A stretch of DNA of 12,568 nucleotides from JAFAXD01 sp035472475 (GTDB lineage Bacteria; Pseudomonadota; Alphaproteobacteria; Rhizobiales; Xanthobacteraceae). Below, one piece after another: positions 1 through 5,871 of the stretch; within the stretch, counting starts at the first letter, position 1; each line of letters opens with the position of its first letter. Location: NCBI GenBank assembly GCA_035472475.1, contig DATIPA010000011.1, forward strand, positions 1 to 12,568. Direction: 5' to 3'. The position numbers and the translations under genes were made by a program. The notes under the pieces are model-generated. The model did not search any database. It saw nothing but the letters and a program-made list of their open reading frames with translations, and was not told the DNA's origin.

Positions 1-1077
1 CAGAGTTCCAAATCCGTTGATGTGGGTGTGACAGGTAAAGCCCGACCCTGTGGCAGCCGACGCCGCGCACGAGGCGTTGCCGTCGAGATCCGACCAGTCC
101 GCGTCGGCTTCAAAGCCCATCACCCAAGGTCCGACCTGATAATTGAAGCCGAGCTGACCGCCGATGGGAAAACCGTTGTCCGTTCCCGATTCGGCGAACA
201 CGGTCGTTCCGTTGCCGAGCACGCCGGTCGCCGAGTTCCAATTGGTCTGGCCCCATCCGCCGCCGACATGACCGCCGACATAGACGCCGGTCCAATTCGA
301 CGATGGCGGCGGCACCGGGAACACAGGGAGCGCGCGCGCAGCCGCAGTCCAGGATGAGAAGTCTTGTCCGAGTTTATAATTCAATCCGACCTTGACGAGA
401 TGGACGTGCTCGGACACGGCGATCCTCGCGCCCTCGCCGGTGGAATCCACCATGGCGACGCCGCGCGTGCCGAAATCCAGGAAATCATATTCTGCAAACG
501 CCGAAAGCGCGGGATTGAAGGCAAACTCAACGCCCGCGCCCGTCGTCCAGCCCCACCTTGTTGGACTGCCGTTGAACGAAAATGCCGTGGTGGGCCTTCG
601 TACCATCGCGTCGCGGGAATGCTCCACCGCGGCCCCGGCCTTGCCGAACAAGAGAAACTGATCGAACGCGAAGCCGAGACGGCCGGTCGCCGTTCCGAGC
701 CCATCCACGTTCACGCTACAGATGAACGCCGTGCCGGCGCACGCCGTGATCGCGTTGATATCGGCGGCGCTGATCGCGGCCTCAACACCAAGGACCCACG
801 GACCAGTCTGATAGTTCCATCCGACCTGGCCACCACCGACCGCGCCGTTGCCGGACGCCCCGCCGGGGAACGGAACAAATCCCCCCAGTCCGGTTCCGCT
901 CTGCCACGTCGGATTGGCCCAACCGCTGGCCAGATGAACGCCGGCATAAAACCCGGTCCACGACCAGAGCGGAGCCTGCGCGATCGGCGCGGGAGCGGCC
1001 ATGAGATCGGCGCCCTGCGCCGCGATCGGCGTCGCAAGCACAACGGCGCAAATGCCGGCGCGACATAAGCCACGCAT
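1..1077 (-). CDS. Tandem-domain outer-membrane beta-barrel protein (partial, C-terminus off left edge)
   Basis: An open frame of 359 codons starts at the ATG at 1077 and runs to the left edge without a stop. The N-terminus is a signal peptide (MRGLCRAGICAVVLATPIAAQGA). A first porin-like barrel domain starts at about residue 40 with WTGFYAGVH and ends near residue 236 with the strand VGLNYKLG. A proline-rich linker (FPVPPPSS) follows, then a second copy from residue 262 (WTGVYVGGH). Both copies share G/W-rich strands (GGQVGWNYQTGPWVLG and GGQLGFNYQVGPWVMG) and a pair of cysteines in the same loop, followed by GLGT/GFGT. This is the Omp25/RopB-like 'outer membrane beta-barrel' family, which is normally a single barrel of about 200-280 residues; its members are general surface proteins or small porins. 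The ATG directly follows a purine-rich stretch (GGGGGAGGGG). A promoter candidate lies at 1169-1198. The family call is firm; the substrate or role is unknown. Confidence 0.85.
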   Translation of the reverse strand, partial: MRGLCRAGICAVVLATPIAAQGADLMAAPAPIAQAPLWSWTGFYAGVHLASGWANPTWQSGTGLGGFVPFPGGASGNGAVGGGQVGWNYQTGPWVLGVEAAISAADINAITACAGTAFICSVNVDGLGTATGRLGFAFDQFLLFGKAGAAVEHSRDAMVRRPTTAFSFNGSPTRWGWTTGAGVEFAFNPALSAFAEYDFLDFGTRGVAMVDSTGEGARIAVSEHVHLVKVGLNYKLGQDFSSWTAAARALPVFPVPPPSSNWTGVYVGGHVGGGWGQTNWNSATGVLGNGTTVFAESGTDNGFPIGGQLGFNYQVGPWVMGFEADADWSDLDGNASCAASAATGSGFTCHTHINGFGTL

Positions 1078-1119
1078 CCCCTCCCCCATGCGTAGACGTC
1101 GCTATTACAATGCGGAAAG

Positions 1120-1131
1120 CGACACGTGTCG
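1120..1131. promoter_or_regulatory. Perfect 12-bp palindrome in the leader of the outer-membrane protein gene
   Basis: CGACACGTGTCG is a perfect palindrome centred about 50 nt upstream of the start codon at 1077 and downstream of the candidate promoter. It could be an operator or half of a small hairpin. A 12-bp palindrome can also arise by chance in GC-rich DNA. Confidence 0.25.
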
Positions 1132-1168
1132 ATGCGCAAGGCCCAAACTGCACGCTGTTGAGATTGAT

Positions 1169-1198
1169 ATTTTAGTCGATGTGGCGCCCCGGCAACAA
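1169..1198 (-). promoter_or_regulatory. Putative sigma70-like promoter of the outer-membrane protein gene
   Basis: On the minus strand, TTGTTG (1198-1193) and TAAAAT (1174-1169) are separated by 18 nt. They lie in the 147-nt gap between the end of the ligB-like gene and the start of the barrel gene. This would give a leader of roughly 85 nt. It is read by eye only. Confidence 0.4.
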
Positions 1199-1224
1199 TT
1201 TGGCCGTTGCAGCGCATTGCGACG

Positions 1225-2067
1225 TCAGCGTGCCGCCTCGTCCAACACGATCACGCCGCAGCCGGTGATCTGCGGAAACGTGTAGAAATCGTACACGTGG
1301 CGCGCCTTGGCGGAGAGCGCGCCGCGCATCGCGAACCAGAGCGCAAGTTCGGACGCCTCGGTGCCGCCGATCCGCATGATTTCCTCCTGCGGAATCGCGA
1401 CGAGCTTGTCGAGATCATCCGTCAGATGCGCCAGAAAGTATCGATCCCATTCCTCGTTCGCCATGCCGAAGCGGGCGCCGCTGATCTGATGCGACATGCC
1501 GCCGGTCGCAATCACGGCAACCCGCGCGTTGCCCGGATAGCTCGCAATCGCGCCGCGGATCGCTTCGCCGAGCTTGCGCAGGCGGTTCGAGGTCGGGATC
1601 GGATGGCGCACCATGTTGACCGCGAGCGGCAGCACCGGCGCCGGCCACGGCGGCGCCGTGACGTACGGGAGCCACGAGTAGATGCCGTGATCGATCTTCA
1701 TGTCTTCGCAGATGGTCAGATCGAATTCGTGCCGCACCAGATAGTTGACAACGTGCCAGCCGAACTGCGTGTCGCCCGCCAGGCTGGGGAAAGGACGCAG
1801 TCCGAAGCCTTCGTCCGCTTGCGGGAATTCGTCGGCGACGCCGAGCGCGAACGTCGGATAGGCGTCGAAGGTGAAATGATTGAGATGGTCGTTGTAGACG
1901 ATGACAATCTGATCGGGCCGCGCCTCGGCGAGCCACCACTTCACCGGCTGCAGGCCGTCGAACCAGATCTTCCAGCGCGGATCAAATTTTCCGGCGATGC
2001 CCTTGTCGTATTCGTAGCCCATCGAGGGCGAGTGCGAGACCCCGAAGCCGCCGATCACTTGCGCCAT
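1225..2067 (-). CDS. Class III extradiol ring-cleavage dioxygenase, catalytic (beta, LigB-like) subunit
   Basis: The protein has 280 aa, the usual LigB length. Class III extradiol dioxygenases use Fe(II) and O2 to open catechol-type rings next to the hydroxyls (protocatechuate, gallate and relatives). The expected ligands are visible: His12 in VSHSP, His61 in VYNDH, and Glu240 in TEASELALW. His193 in GGMSH sits where the catalytic base of LigB (His195) lies, and DHG at 126-128 matches the conserved substrate-pocket histidine. The start at 2067 is chosen because MAQVIGG begins the family's N-terminus and GGAGGG at 2079-2074 is a strong ribosome site. The track-style longer start would add 13 unrelated residues. 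Its ATG overlaps the TGA of the upstream LigA-like gene (TGATG), which implies translational coupling and a stoichiometric alpha/beta enzyme. The substrate cannot be assigned: the rest of the protocatechuate 4,5-cleavage pathway is not visible nearby. Confidence 0.93.
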   Translation of the reverse strand: MAQVIGGFGVSHSPSMGYEYDKGIAGKFDPRWKIWFDGLQPVKWWLAEARPDQIVIVYNDHLNHFTFDAYPTFALGVADEFPQADEGFGLRPFPSLAGDTQFGWHVVNYLVRHEFDLTICEDMKIDHGIYSWLPYVTAPPWPAPVLPLAVNMVRHPIPTSNRLRKLGEAIRGAIASYPGNARVAVIATGGMSHQISGARFGMANEEWDRYFLAHLTDDLDKLVAIPQEEIMRIGGTEASELALWFAMRGALSAKARHVYDFYTFPQITGCGVIVLDEAAR

Positions 2068-2444
2068 CACACGCCCTCCGGTAGTCCGCCGACCCGGCGC
2101 GGGCACGCCGCGATCATCTCGTCGACGGGGATCTCCGCATTATGCGCGCCGATGTGCCAAAGATTTTGCCCGAGGGCGGCAGCGATCTTCAGAATCGCCT
2201 GCAGGTGGCCGCCCCCGGCCAGCAGTCCGCTCCAGTCGCGTGCCCGTACCAGCGCTTTCTCGGTGTCGCTCAGGTTGAAGCGCGTCATGTAGGCGTCCGG
2301 GTCCGCCAGAAAGGATTTGCGATTTTCAGGCTGCTTCAGACTGAGTGAAAACCGATTGATATTGCGGCCGCGCGTCGACATCGGGCCCGTGTAGACGAAG
2401 CTCGAGGGCGGTTCGAGGCTGTGATCTGGCTTAGGCACGGTCAT
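2067..2444 (-). CDS. Extradiol dioxygenase small (alpha, LigA-like) subunit
   Basis: This 125-aa protein matches the LigA family, the small helical subunit that caps the active site of LigB-type dioxygenases. Recognisable segments are FVYTGP near residue 16, GRNINRFSLSL near 26, the ENRKSFLADPDAYM region near 40, and RARDWSGLLAGGGHL near 67. The start at 2444 has no clear ribosome site. An internal ATG at 2381 would remove SSFVYTGP, which lines up with the conserved N-terminal segment of Sphingobium LigA as I recall it, so I keep the longer start. It ends in a TGATG overlap with the catalytic subunit and begins 34 nt after the DUF3891 gene, inside one operon. The family call is strong; the exact start is less sure. 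Confidence 0.88.
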   Translation of the reverse strand: MTVPKPDHSLEPPSSFVYTGPMSTRGRNINRFSLSLKQPENRKSFLADPDAYMTRFNLSDTEKALVRARDWSGLLAGGGHLQAILKIAAALGQNLWHIGAHNAEIPVDEMIAACPRRVGGLPEGV

Positions 2445-2478
2445 GATCGGAAGATGGTGAGGACGCGCATTCCTGCTG

Positions 2479-3285
2479 TCAATGTATGGATCCGCTCACG
2501 CCGCCCGCGACCAACTCGAACCGCATCATCTGCGGCAACGCCTGATAGTAGGCCGCACGGAACGCGGCATTGTCAGGAAACGTCGTAGTCGGAAGCCGCC
2601 GGTGCAACACGGCGACCTCGAGCGCAGGGACGTTGAACGGATAAGGGTCGATCGCGACCTTGCCGCCGTCGAGCACCTTGAGCGTGACGCGCGCGCGCCT
2701 TGCGCCGCTGTAATCCTGCGGCACCGGCTCGATGTACTCATCGTGCGGCGGGCGGATGCAGAAGTAGAGCGAGAGCAGATCCCAGAACTGCAGCAGCTGA
2801 TAGTTGATCCAGAGCTCGTGCGGGTCGAGCGAACGTTCCTGCTGCTTTTGCCTGGCTTCGTTCTCAGTGACAAAAGTTTCCACGTCCGGGTTCGGATGAC
2901 GCGCACCGAAGAACGCCGGGTGGCTGATCGCGTCATAGCGCCCACGCCACAGCCCGGTGCGATGTTTGCTGATCAGAAGCCCCGCGTAAGGATCGATGTC
3001 GGTGAGCCAGTCGATCGCCCGCTGATACGATTCGAGCTGGGTGCGATCACTCGGCACCTGCAAAAAATTCGGCACCTTGCCGGTGCCGGGATCGCAGCGC
3101 GGGCCGGTCTCGTAACGATTCCAGCCGTTGTCGTGATAGATCGCCGCCCGCACCGCCGGCTCGTACGGACGCGGGCGCTCGAATTCGCCATTGCCCCAAT
3201 GCGCTGCAAACAGGCCTGAAATCTTGGCGTGATCGGTCTGATTGATGAGGACGAGCGAGCCATCCGGCTCTTCGCGGACAATCAT
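2479..3285 (-). CDS. DUF3891 family protein with HD-like metal-site residues
   Basis: This 268-aa protein opens with MIVREEPDGSLVLINQTDHA, the characteristic N-terminus of DUF3891 (function unknown). Residues that could form a metal centre are H19 (QTDHA), H51-D52 (IYHDNGW), H108 (ISKHRTG) and D169 (FWDLLSL). The H...HD...D order is that of HD-type metal-dependent hydrolases; calling it an HD fold is inference. The start at 3285 is preferred over one 36 nt upstream because GGGAG (3297-3293) sits 7 nt before it and the family begins MIVRE. There is no signal peptide or membrane segment, so it should be cytoplasmic. It lies 45 nt after the third DUF3237 gene and 34 nt before the LigA-like gene. 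A role on the ring-cleavage product or a conjugated form of the substrate is possible but unproven. Confidence 0.8.
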   Translation of the reverse strand: MIVREEPDGSLVLINQTDHAKISGLFAAHWGNGEFERPRPYEPAVRAAIYHDNGWNRYETGPRCDPGTGKVPNFLQVPSDRTQLESYQRAIDWLTDIDPYAGLLISKHRTGLWRGRYDAISHPAFFGARHPNPDVETFVTENEARQKQQERSLDPHELWINYQLLQFWDLLSLYFCIRPPHDEYIEPVPQDYSGARRARVTLKVLDGGKVAIDPYPFNVPALEVAVLHRRLPTTTFPDNAAFRAAYYQALPQMMRFELVAGGVSGSIH

Positions 3286-3330
3286 GGGCGTTCTCCCGGC
3301 CGGGCCGGCAAGAGTACCCAATCGAGGGGC

Positions 3331-3801
3331 TCACACCAATGCGTAGTAGGTAAAGATTGAATGCGTCCGATGGCGGTCGGCGCCGCCGACGATGATGGTG
3401 CGTCCGAGCCAGTCATGCGGGCCGGCCGGCACGTCGAACACCGGGCGCACGCGGAAATAGTAGCTCGACGGGTCGACCGGCTCGTGCGCTTCCATCTTGG
3501 CGACGATGTCGGGCGGCGCGTGGCGCAGGCCGCGATTGTTGATCACGATCTGGGTGCCGTCCGACGCCTCGATCACATAGATCGCCTCGAAATAGACGAC
3601 GCCATCGGGCATGAAGTGCGGCCAGTCGCCGCCGCTGTCGGGAAGCACCTTGCCGGAGAGCCGCGGTCCCTCGATGACGCCGCCGGCGACACCGGTGTAT
3701 CCGCGGCGAACCCCATTCCGTTCGGGCGAAAACTTCAGCCGGCCGGCGAAGTCGACCCGGACCTGGAACACGAATTCGAGCGAAGCGTCCAAGCCTGCCA
3801 T
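3331..3801 (-). CDS. DUF3237 family protein, third copy of a tandem trio
   Basis: This 156-aa protein belongs to DUF3237 (UPF0311), small proteins predicted to form a lipocalin-like beta-barrel, with no settled function. Visible features are EFVFQVRVDF at the N-terminus, the GPRLSG turn near residue 45, GGDWP with D59, PDG near 65, EASDGT near 78, HEPVDPSSYYFRV near 106-118, and PAGPHDWLG with H129 near the C-terminus. It is clearly most like the first copy (4277-4771), with which it shares the EPVDPS.YY block. The start at 3801 is the ATG two bases after the stop of the middle copy, so the genes are almost certainly co-translated. An upstream extension of the same frame only overlaps the middle copy and is rejected. 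Confidence 0.82.
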   Translation of the reverse strand: MAGLDASLEFVFQVRVDFAGRLKFSPERNGVRRGYTGVAGGVIEGPRLSGKVLPDSGGDWPHFMPDGVVYFEAIYVIEASDGTQIVINNRGLRHAPPDIVAKMEAHEPVDPSSYYFRVRPVFDVPAGPHDWLGRTIIVGGADRHRTHSIFTYYALV

Positions 3802-3803
3802 GG

Positions 3804-4274
3804 TCACATCACCGCAAAGATGCGGATCGACGCGTCGGTGCGCCGCCGGTCGCCCTTGCCGACGAACACGGTGCGATTGAGCCACGCATGCGGCCCGTCG
3901 GGAGCCTCGAATTTCGGCGAGAGGTGCAGGCTCGCGCTTGCAAACTCCGGAACGTCGGCACGCCACGGCGCGGACATCGGCGCGCCCGGCCCGTAGCCTG
4001 CGTTGGTCATTCGAATGACGGTGTCGTCGGCGGCGCGGATCAGCCACTCGCCTTCGATCACTGTGCGGTCTTTGCTGCGACATGGCGCGTCGCTGCCCGA
4101 ATTGGGAATAACAACGCCGGTCAATCGCGGGCCCGATACGGTGCCGCCGGTGACCAGGTGAAAGACGCGATCGTGCGCCAGCGACGTCGGCCCGAGCGGC
4201 AGCTCCCCTCCGAATGAAAGGCGCAGGTCGAACACATGCTCGAGCTTGAGTGGGACCAGCACGCCGAGTGCCAT
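3804..4274 (-). CDS. DUF3237 family protein, divergent middle copy
   Basis: This 156-aa protein shares the frame of the DUF3237 family: LEHVFDLRLSF at the start, SGPRLTG near 48, a GSDAP segment with D62, and PDGPHAWLNRTVFVG with H129. It has diverged strongly in the middle. The PDG, EASDGT and EPVDPS.YY blocks shared by its two neighbours are replaced by unrelated sequence (KDR at 68-70, AADDT, PEFASASLHL). The start at 4274 follows the stop of the first copy by two bases. A longer start at 4358 would overlap that gene by 82 nt and add a non-family stretch, so it is not used. It may have a different ligand from its neighbours or be a non-catalytic partner. No function is known. Confidence 0.78.
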   Translation of the reverse strand: MALGVLVPLKLEHVFDLRLSFGGELPLGPTSLAHDRVFHLVTGGTVSGPRLTGVVIPNSGSDAPCRSKDRTVIEGEWLIRAADDTVIRMTNAGYGPGAPMSAPWRADVPEFASASLHLSPKFEAPDGPHAWLNRTVFVGKGDRRRTDASIRIFAVM

Positions 4275-4276
4275 GA

Positions 4277-4771
4277 TCAGTAGACCGCCCAATAACGAAA
4301 GATCGAGTGGTTGGGTCGCCGGTTGCCGGTGCCGACAAACACGGTCTTGCCAAGCCATTCGTGCGGGCCGGCCGGCACCTCGAACGACGGCGTCATCCGC
4401 ATGTAGTAGCCGGACGGATCGACCGGCTCGTACGCCAGCAGACGGTCGATCACTTCCTTCGGGCCGTGCCGGTAGCCGTGGTTGCGCAGCCGCATCTTGG
4501 TCCCGTCGGACGCTTCCAGCAGATAGTGCGCGTCGAACTCGAAGGTGCCGTCCGGCCAGATGTACGGATAGTCGCCGCCGGTGCCCGGCAGCACGCGTCC
4601 CTGCAGTCGCGGGCCGGTGATCTCGCCGCCCTTGACCGCGACAAAACCCTGCTGTCCGCCGCGCACCAGCGGACCGAAGATCACCCGCTCGCCGAGATCG
4701 ATCCGGATCTGGAACACGAATTCGAGGCGTGGCGCGGCTTGATCACCATGCTGATCGATTTGCGAGTCCAT
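4277..4771 (-). CDS. DUF3237 family protein, first copy and first gene of the operon
   Basis: This 164-aa DUF3237 protein has LEFVFQIRIDLGERV near 16-30, ITGPRLQG near 51, GTGGDYP with D67, IWPDGTFEFD near 71-80, EASDGT near 86, the AYEPVDPSGYYMR block near 113-125, and PAGPHEWLGKTVFVG with H137. The ATG at 4771 is preceded by a purine-rich AAGGGGGAAG ribosome site. It is the promoter-proximal gene of the six-gene minus-strand run that ends with the LigAB-like dioxygenase. It has no signal peptide, so a cytoplasmic role beside the dioxygenase is expected. DUF3237 function is unsettled; small-molecule binding or cofactor-free catalysis inside a beta-barrel is a reasonable guess only. Confidence 0.83.
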   Translation of the reverse strand: MDSQIDQHGDQAAPRLEFVFQIRIDLGERVIFGPLVRGGQQGFVAVKGGEITGPRLQGRVLPGTGGDYPYIWPDGTFEFDAHYLLEASDGTKMRLRNHGYRHGPKEVIDRLLAYEPVDPSGYYMRMTPSFEVPAGPHEWLGKTVFVGTGNRRPNHSIFRYWAVY

Positions 4772-4808
4772 GCTGGGCTTCCCCCTTCCGCCGTGAGCGG
4801 ATCGTGCT

Positions 4809-4838
4809 CTAATAACGAGGCAACGAGTTCTGCGTCAA
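4809..4838 (-). promoter_or_regulatory. Putative sigma70-like promoter of the DUF3237-DUF3891-ligAB-like operon
   Basis: On the minus strand, TTGACG (4838-4833) and TATTAG (4814-4809) are separated by 18 nt. They predict a start near 4802 and a leader of about 30 nt before the ATG at 4771. The site lies in the 85-nt divergent gap, so a regulator bound here could control both operons. A small inverted repeat, CCGC-CGTGA-GCGG, sits at 4788-4800 in the leader. It is read by eye and not tested. Confidence 0.45.
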
Positions 4839-4856
4839 CGCAAGGCTGCCGGTCAC

Positions 4857-5867
4857 ATGAAGGTCGCCGTTCTCGAGGCCGTCGGCTCGCTCGACAACAT
4901 CAGGATCGTGGAGCGGCCGGAGCCAAAGCCCAGCCCGCGCCAAGTCCTCGTACGCTTACGCGCGGCCTCGCTCAACTTTCGCGACCTGGTAGTGGTCGAG
5001 GGCGGCTACGGGTCGCGGCAGAAAAAACAGAACCTGGTGATGCTCTCCGACGGCGCCGGCGAGATCGTGGAGCTCGGCAGCGAGGTTGCGGACTGGCGGG
5101 TGGGCGACCGCGTGGTCGGCTGCTTCTTTCCCGATTGGCAGGCGGGACCTCCGACCGAGCGCCGGATCGCGACGAGCCTCGGCGGCTCGATCGACGGCGT
5201 CGCGTGCGAATACCGGGTGTTTGACCAGGATGCGATCCTGCGTGGCCCGAAGCATCTTAACTTCGTCAGGTCCGCGACGCTGCCGTGCGCAGCCCTCACC
5301 GCCTGGGCCGCGGTGATCGGAACCGGCGGCATCGGCCCCGGGTCAAACGTCCTCACCCAGGGCACCGGCGGGGTGAGCCTGTTCGCGCTGCAGTTTGCGC
5401 GCGCGGCCGGCGCGCAGGTGATTGCAACGTCGTCGAGTGCGCCGAAGCTCGAGAAGCTGCGCGCTCTCGGCGCGGCTCACGTTATCAACTATGCGGACAA
5501 CCCCAAGTGGGGCGAGAGCGTGCTGCAGCACGTGCCCGAGGGCGTCGACCTCGTGGTCGAGATCGGCGGCGGCGGCACGATCGCGCAATCGTTCCGCGCC
5601 GTTCGCATGGGCGGGACCATCAGCATCATCGGCGTCGTCGCCGGCGCCCGGCACGATCTCAACCTCGCGGTCCTGATCATGAAGGCGGCGCGCCTGCACG
5701 GAATTTCCGTCGGCAATCGCGACCAGCTCGCCGCCATGATCACGGCCATGGAACAGCACGCCATCCGGCCGGCGATCGACCGCACGTTCCCGCTCACCGA
5801 GCTGCGCGCCGCGCTCGAGCACCTCAAGAGCCAGCGCCACATCGGCAAGGTCTGCGTCGAGATGTAG
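4857..5867 (+). CDS. Zinc-free medium-chain NAD(P)(H)-dependent oxidoreductase (quinone reductase / alcohol dehydrogenase-like)
   Basis: This 336-aa protein has the two-domain MDR layout. The N-terminal GroES-like barrel runs to about residue 125, with SLNFRDLVVVEGGYG near 38-52 and SDGAGEIVELG near 64-74. The Rossmann domain carries TQGTGGVSLFALQFA near 167-181 and the dinucleotide-binding edge IATSSS near 189-194. The cysteine and histidine ligands of the structural and catalytic zinc sites of classical alcohol dehydrogenases are not seen. That places it with the quinone oxidoreductase / enoyl reductase-like branch, which uses NAD(P)H to reduce activated double bonds or carbonyls. The start at 4857 has only a weak AAGG 11 nt upstream. 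The next gene begins 4 nt after its stop, so the pair is one operon, divergent from the dioxygenase operon. The exact substrate is not readable. Confidence 0.87.
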   Translation: MKVAVLEAVGSLDNIRIVERPEPKPSPRQVLVRLRAASLNFRDLVVVEGGYGSRQKKQNLVMLSDGAGEIVELGSEVADWRVGDRVVGCFFPDWQAGPPTERRIATSLGGSIDGVACEYRVFDQDAILRGPKHLNFVRSATLPCAALTAWAAVIGTGGIGPGSNVLTQGTGGVSLFALQFARAAGAQVIATSSSAPKLEKLRALGAAHVINYADNPKWGESVLQHVPEGVDLVVEIGGGGTIAQSFRAVRMGGTISIIGVVAGARHDLNLAVLIMKAARLHGISVGNRDQLAAMITAMEQHAIRPAIDRTFPLTELRAALEHLKSQRHIGKVCVEM

Positions 5868-5871
5868 GACC

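Noticed and set aside
364..1068. 234-codon plus-strand open frame
   Set aside because: It is the shadow of the outer-membrane protein; the minus strand has a signal peptide and repeated barrel motifs.
1207..2292. 361-codon plus-strand open frame
   Set aside because: It is a shadow of the LigB/LigA-like genes, rich in R/A/H with no domain.
3802..4353. Upstream extension of the third DUF3237 frame to 340 codons
   Set aside because: The added part only overlaps the middle copy in another frame and has no family sequence; the ATG at 3801 is the natural start.
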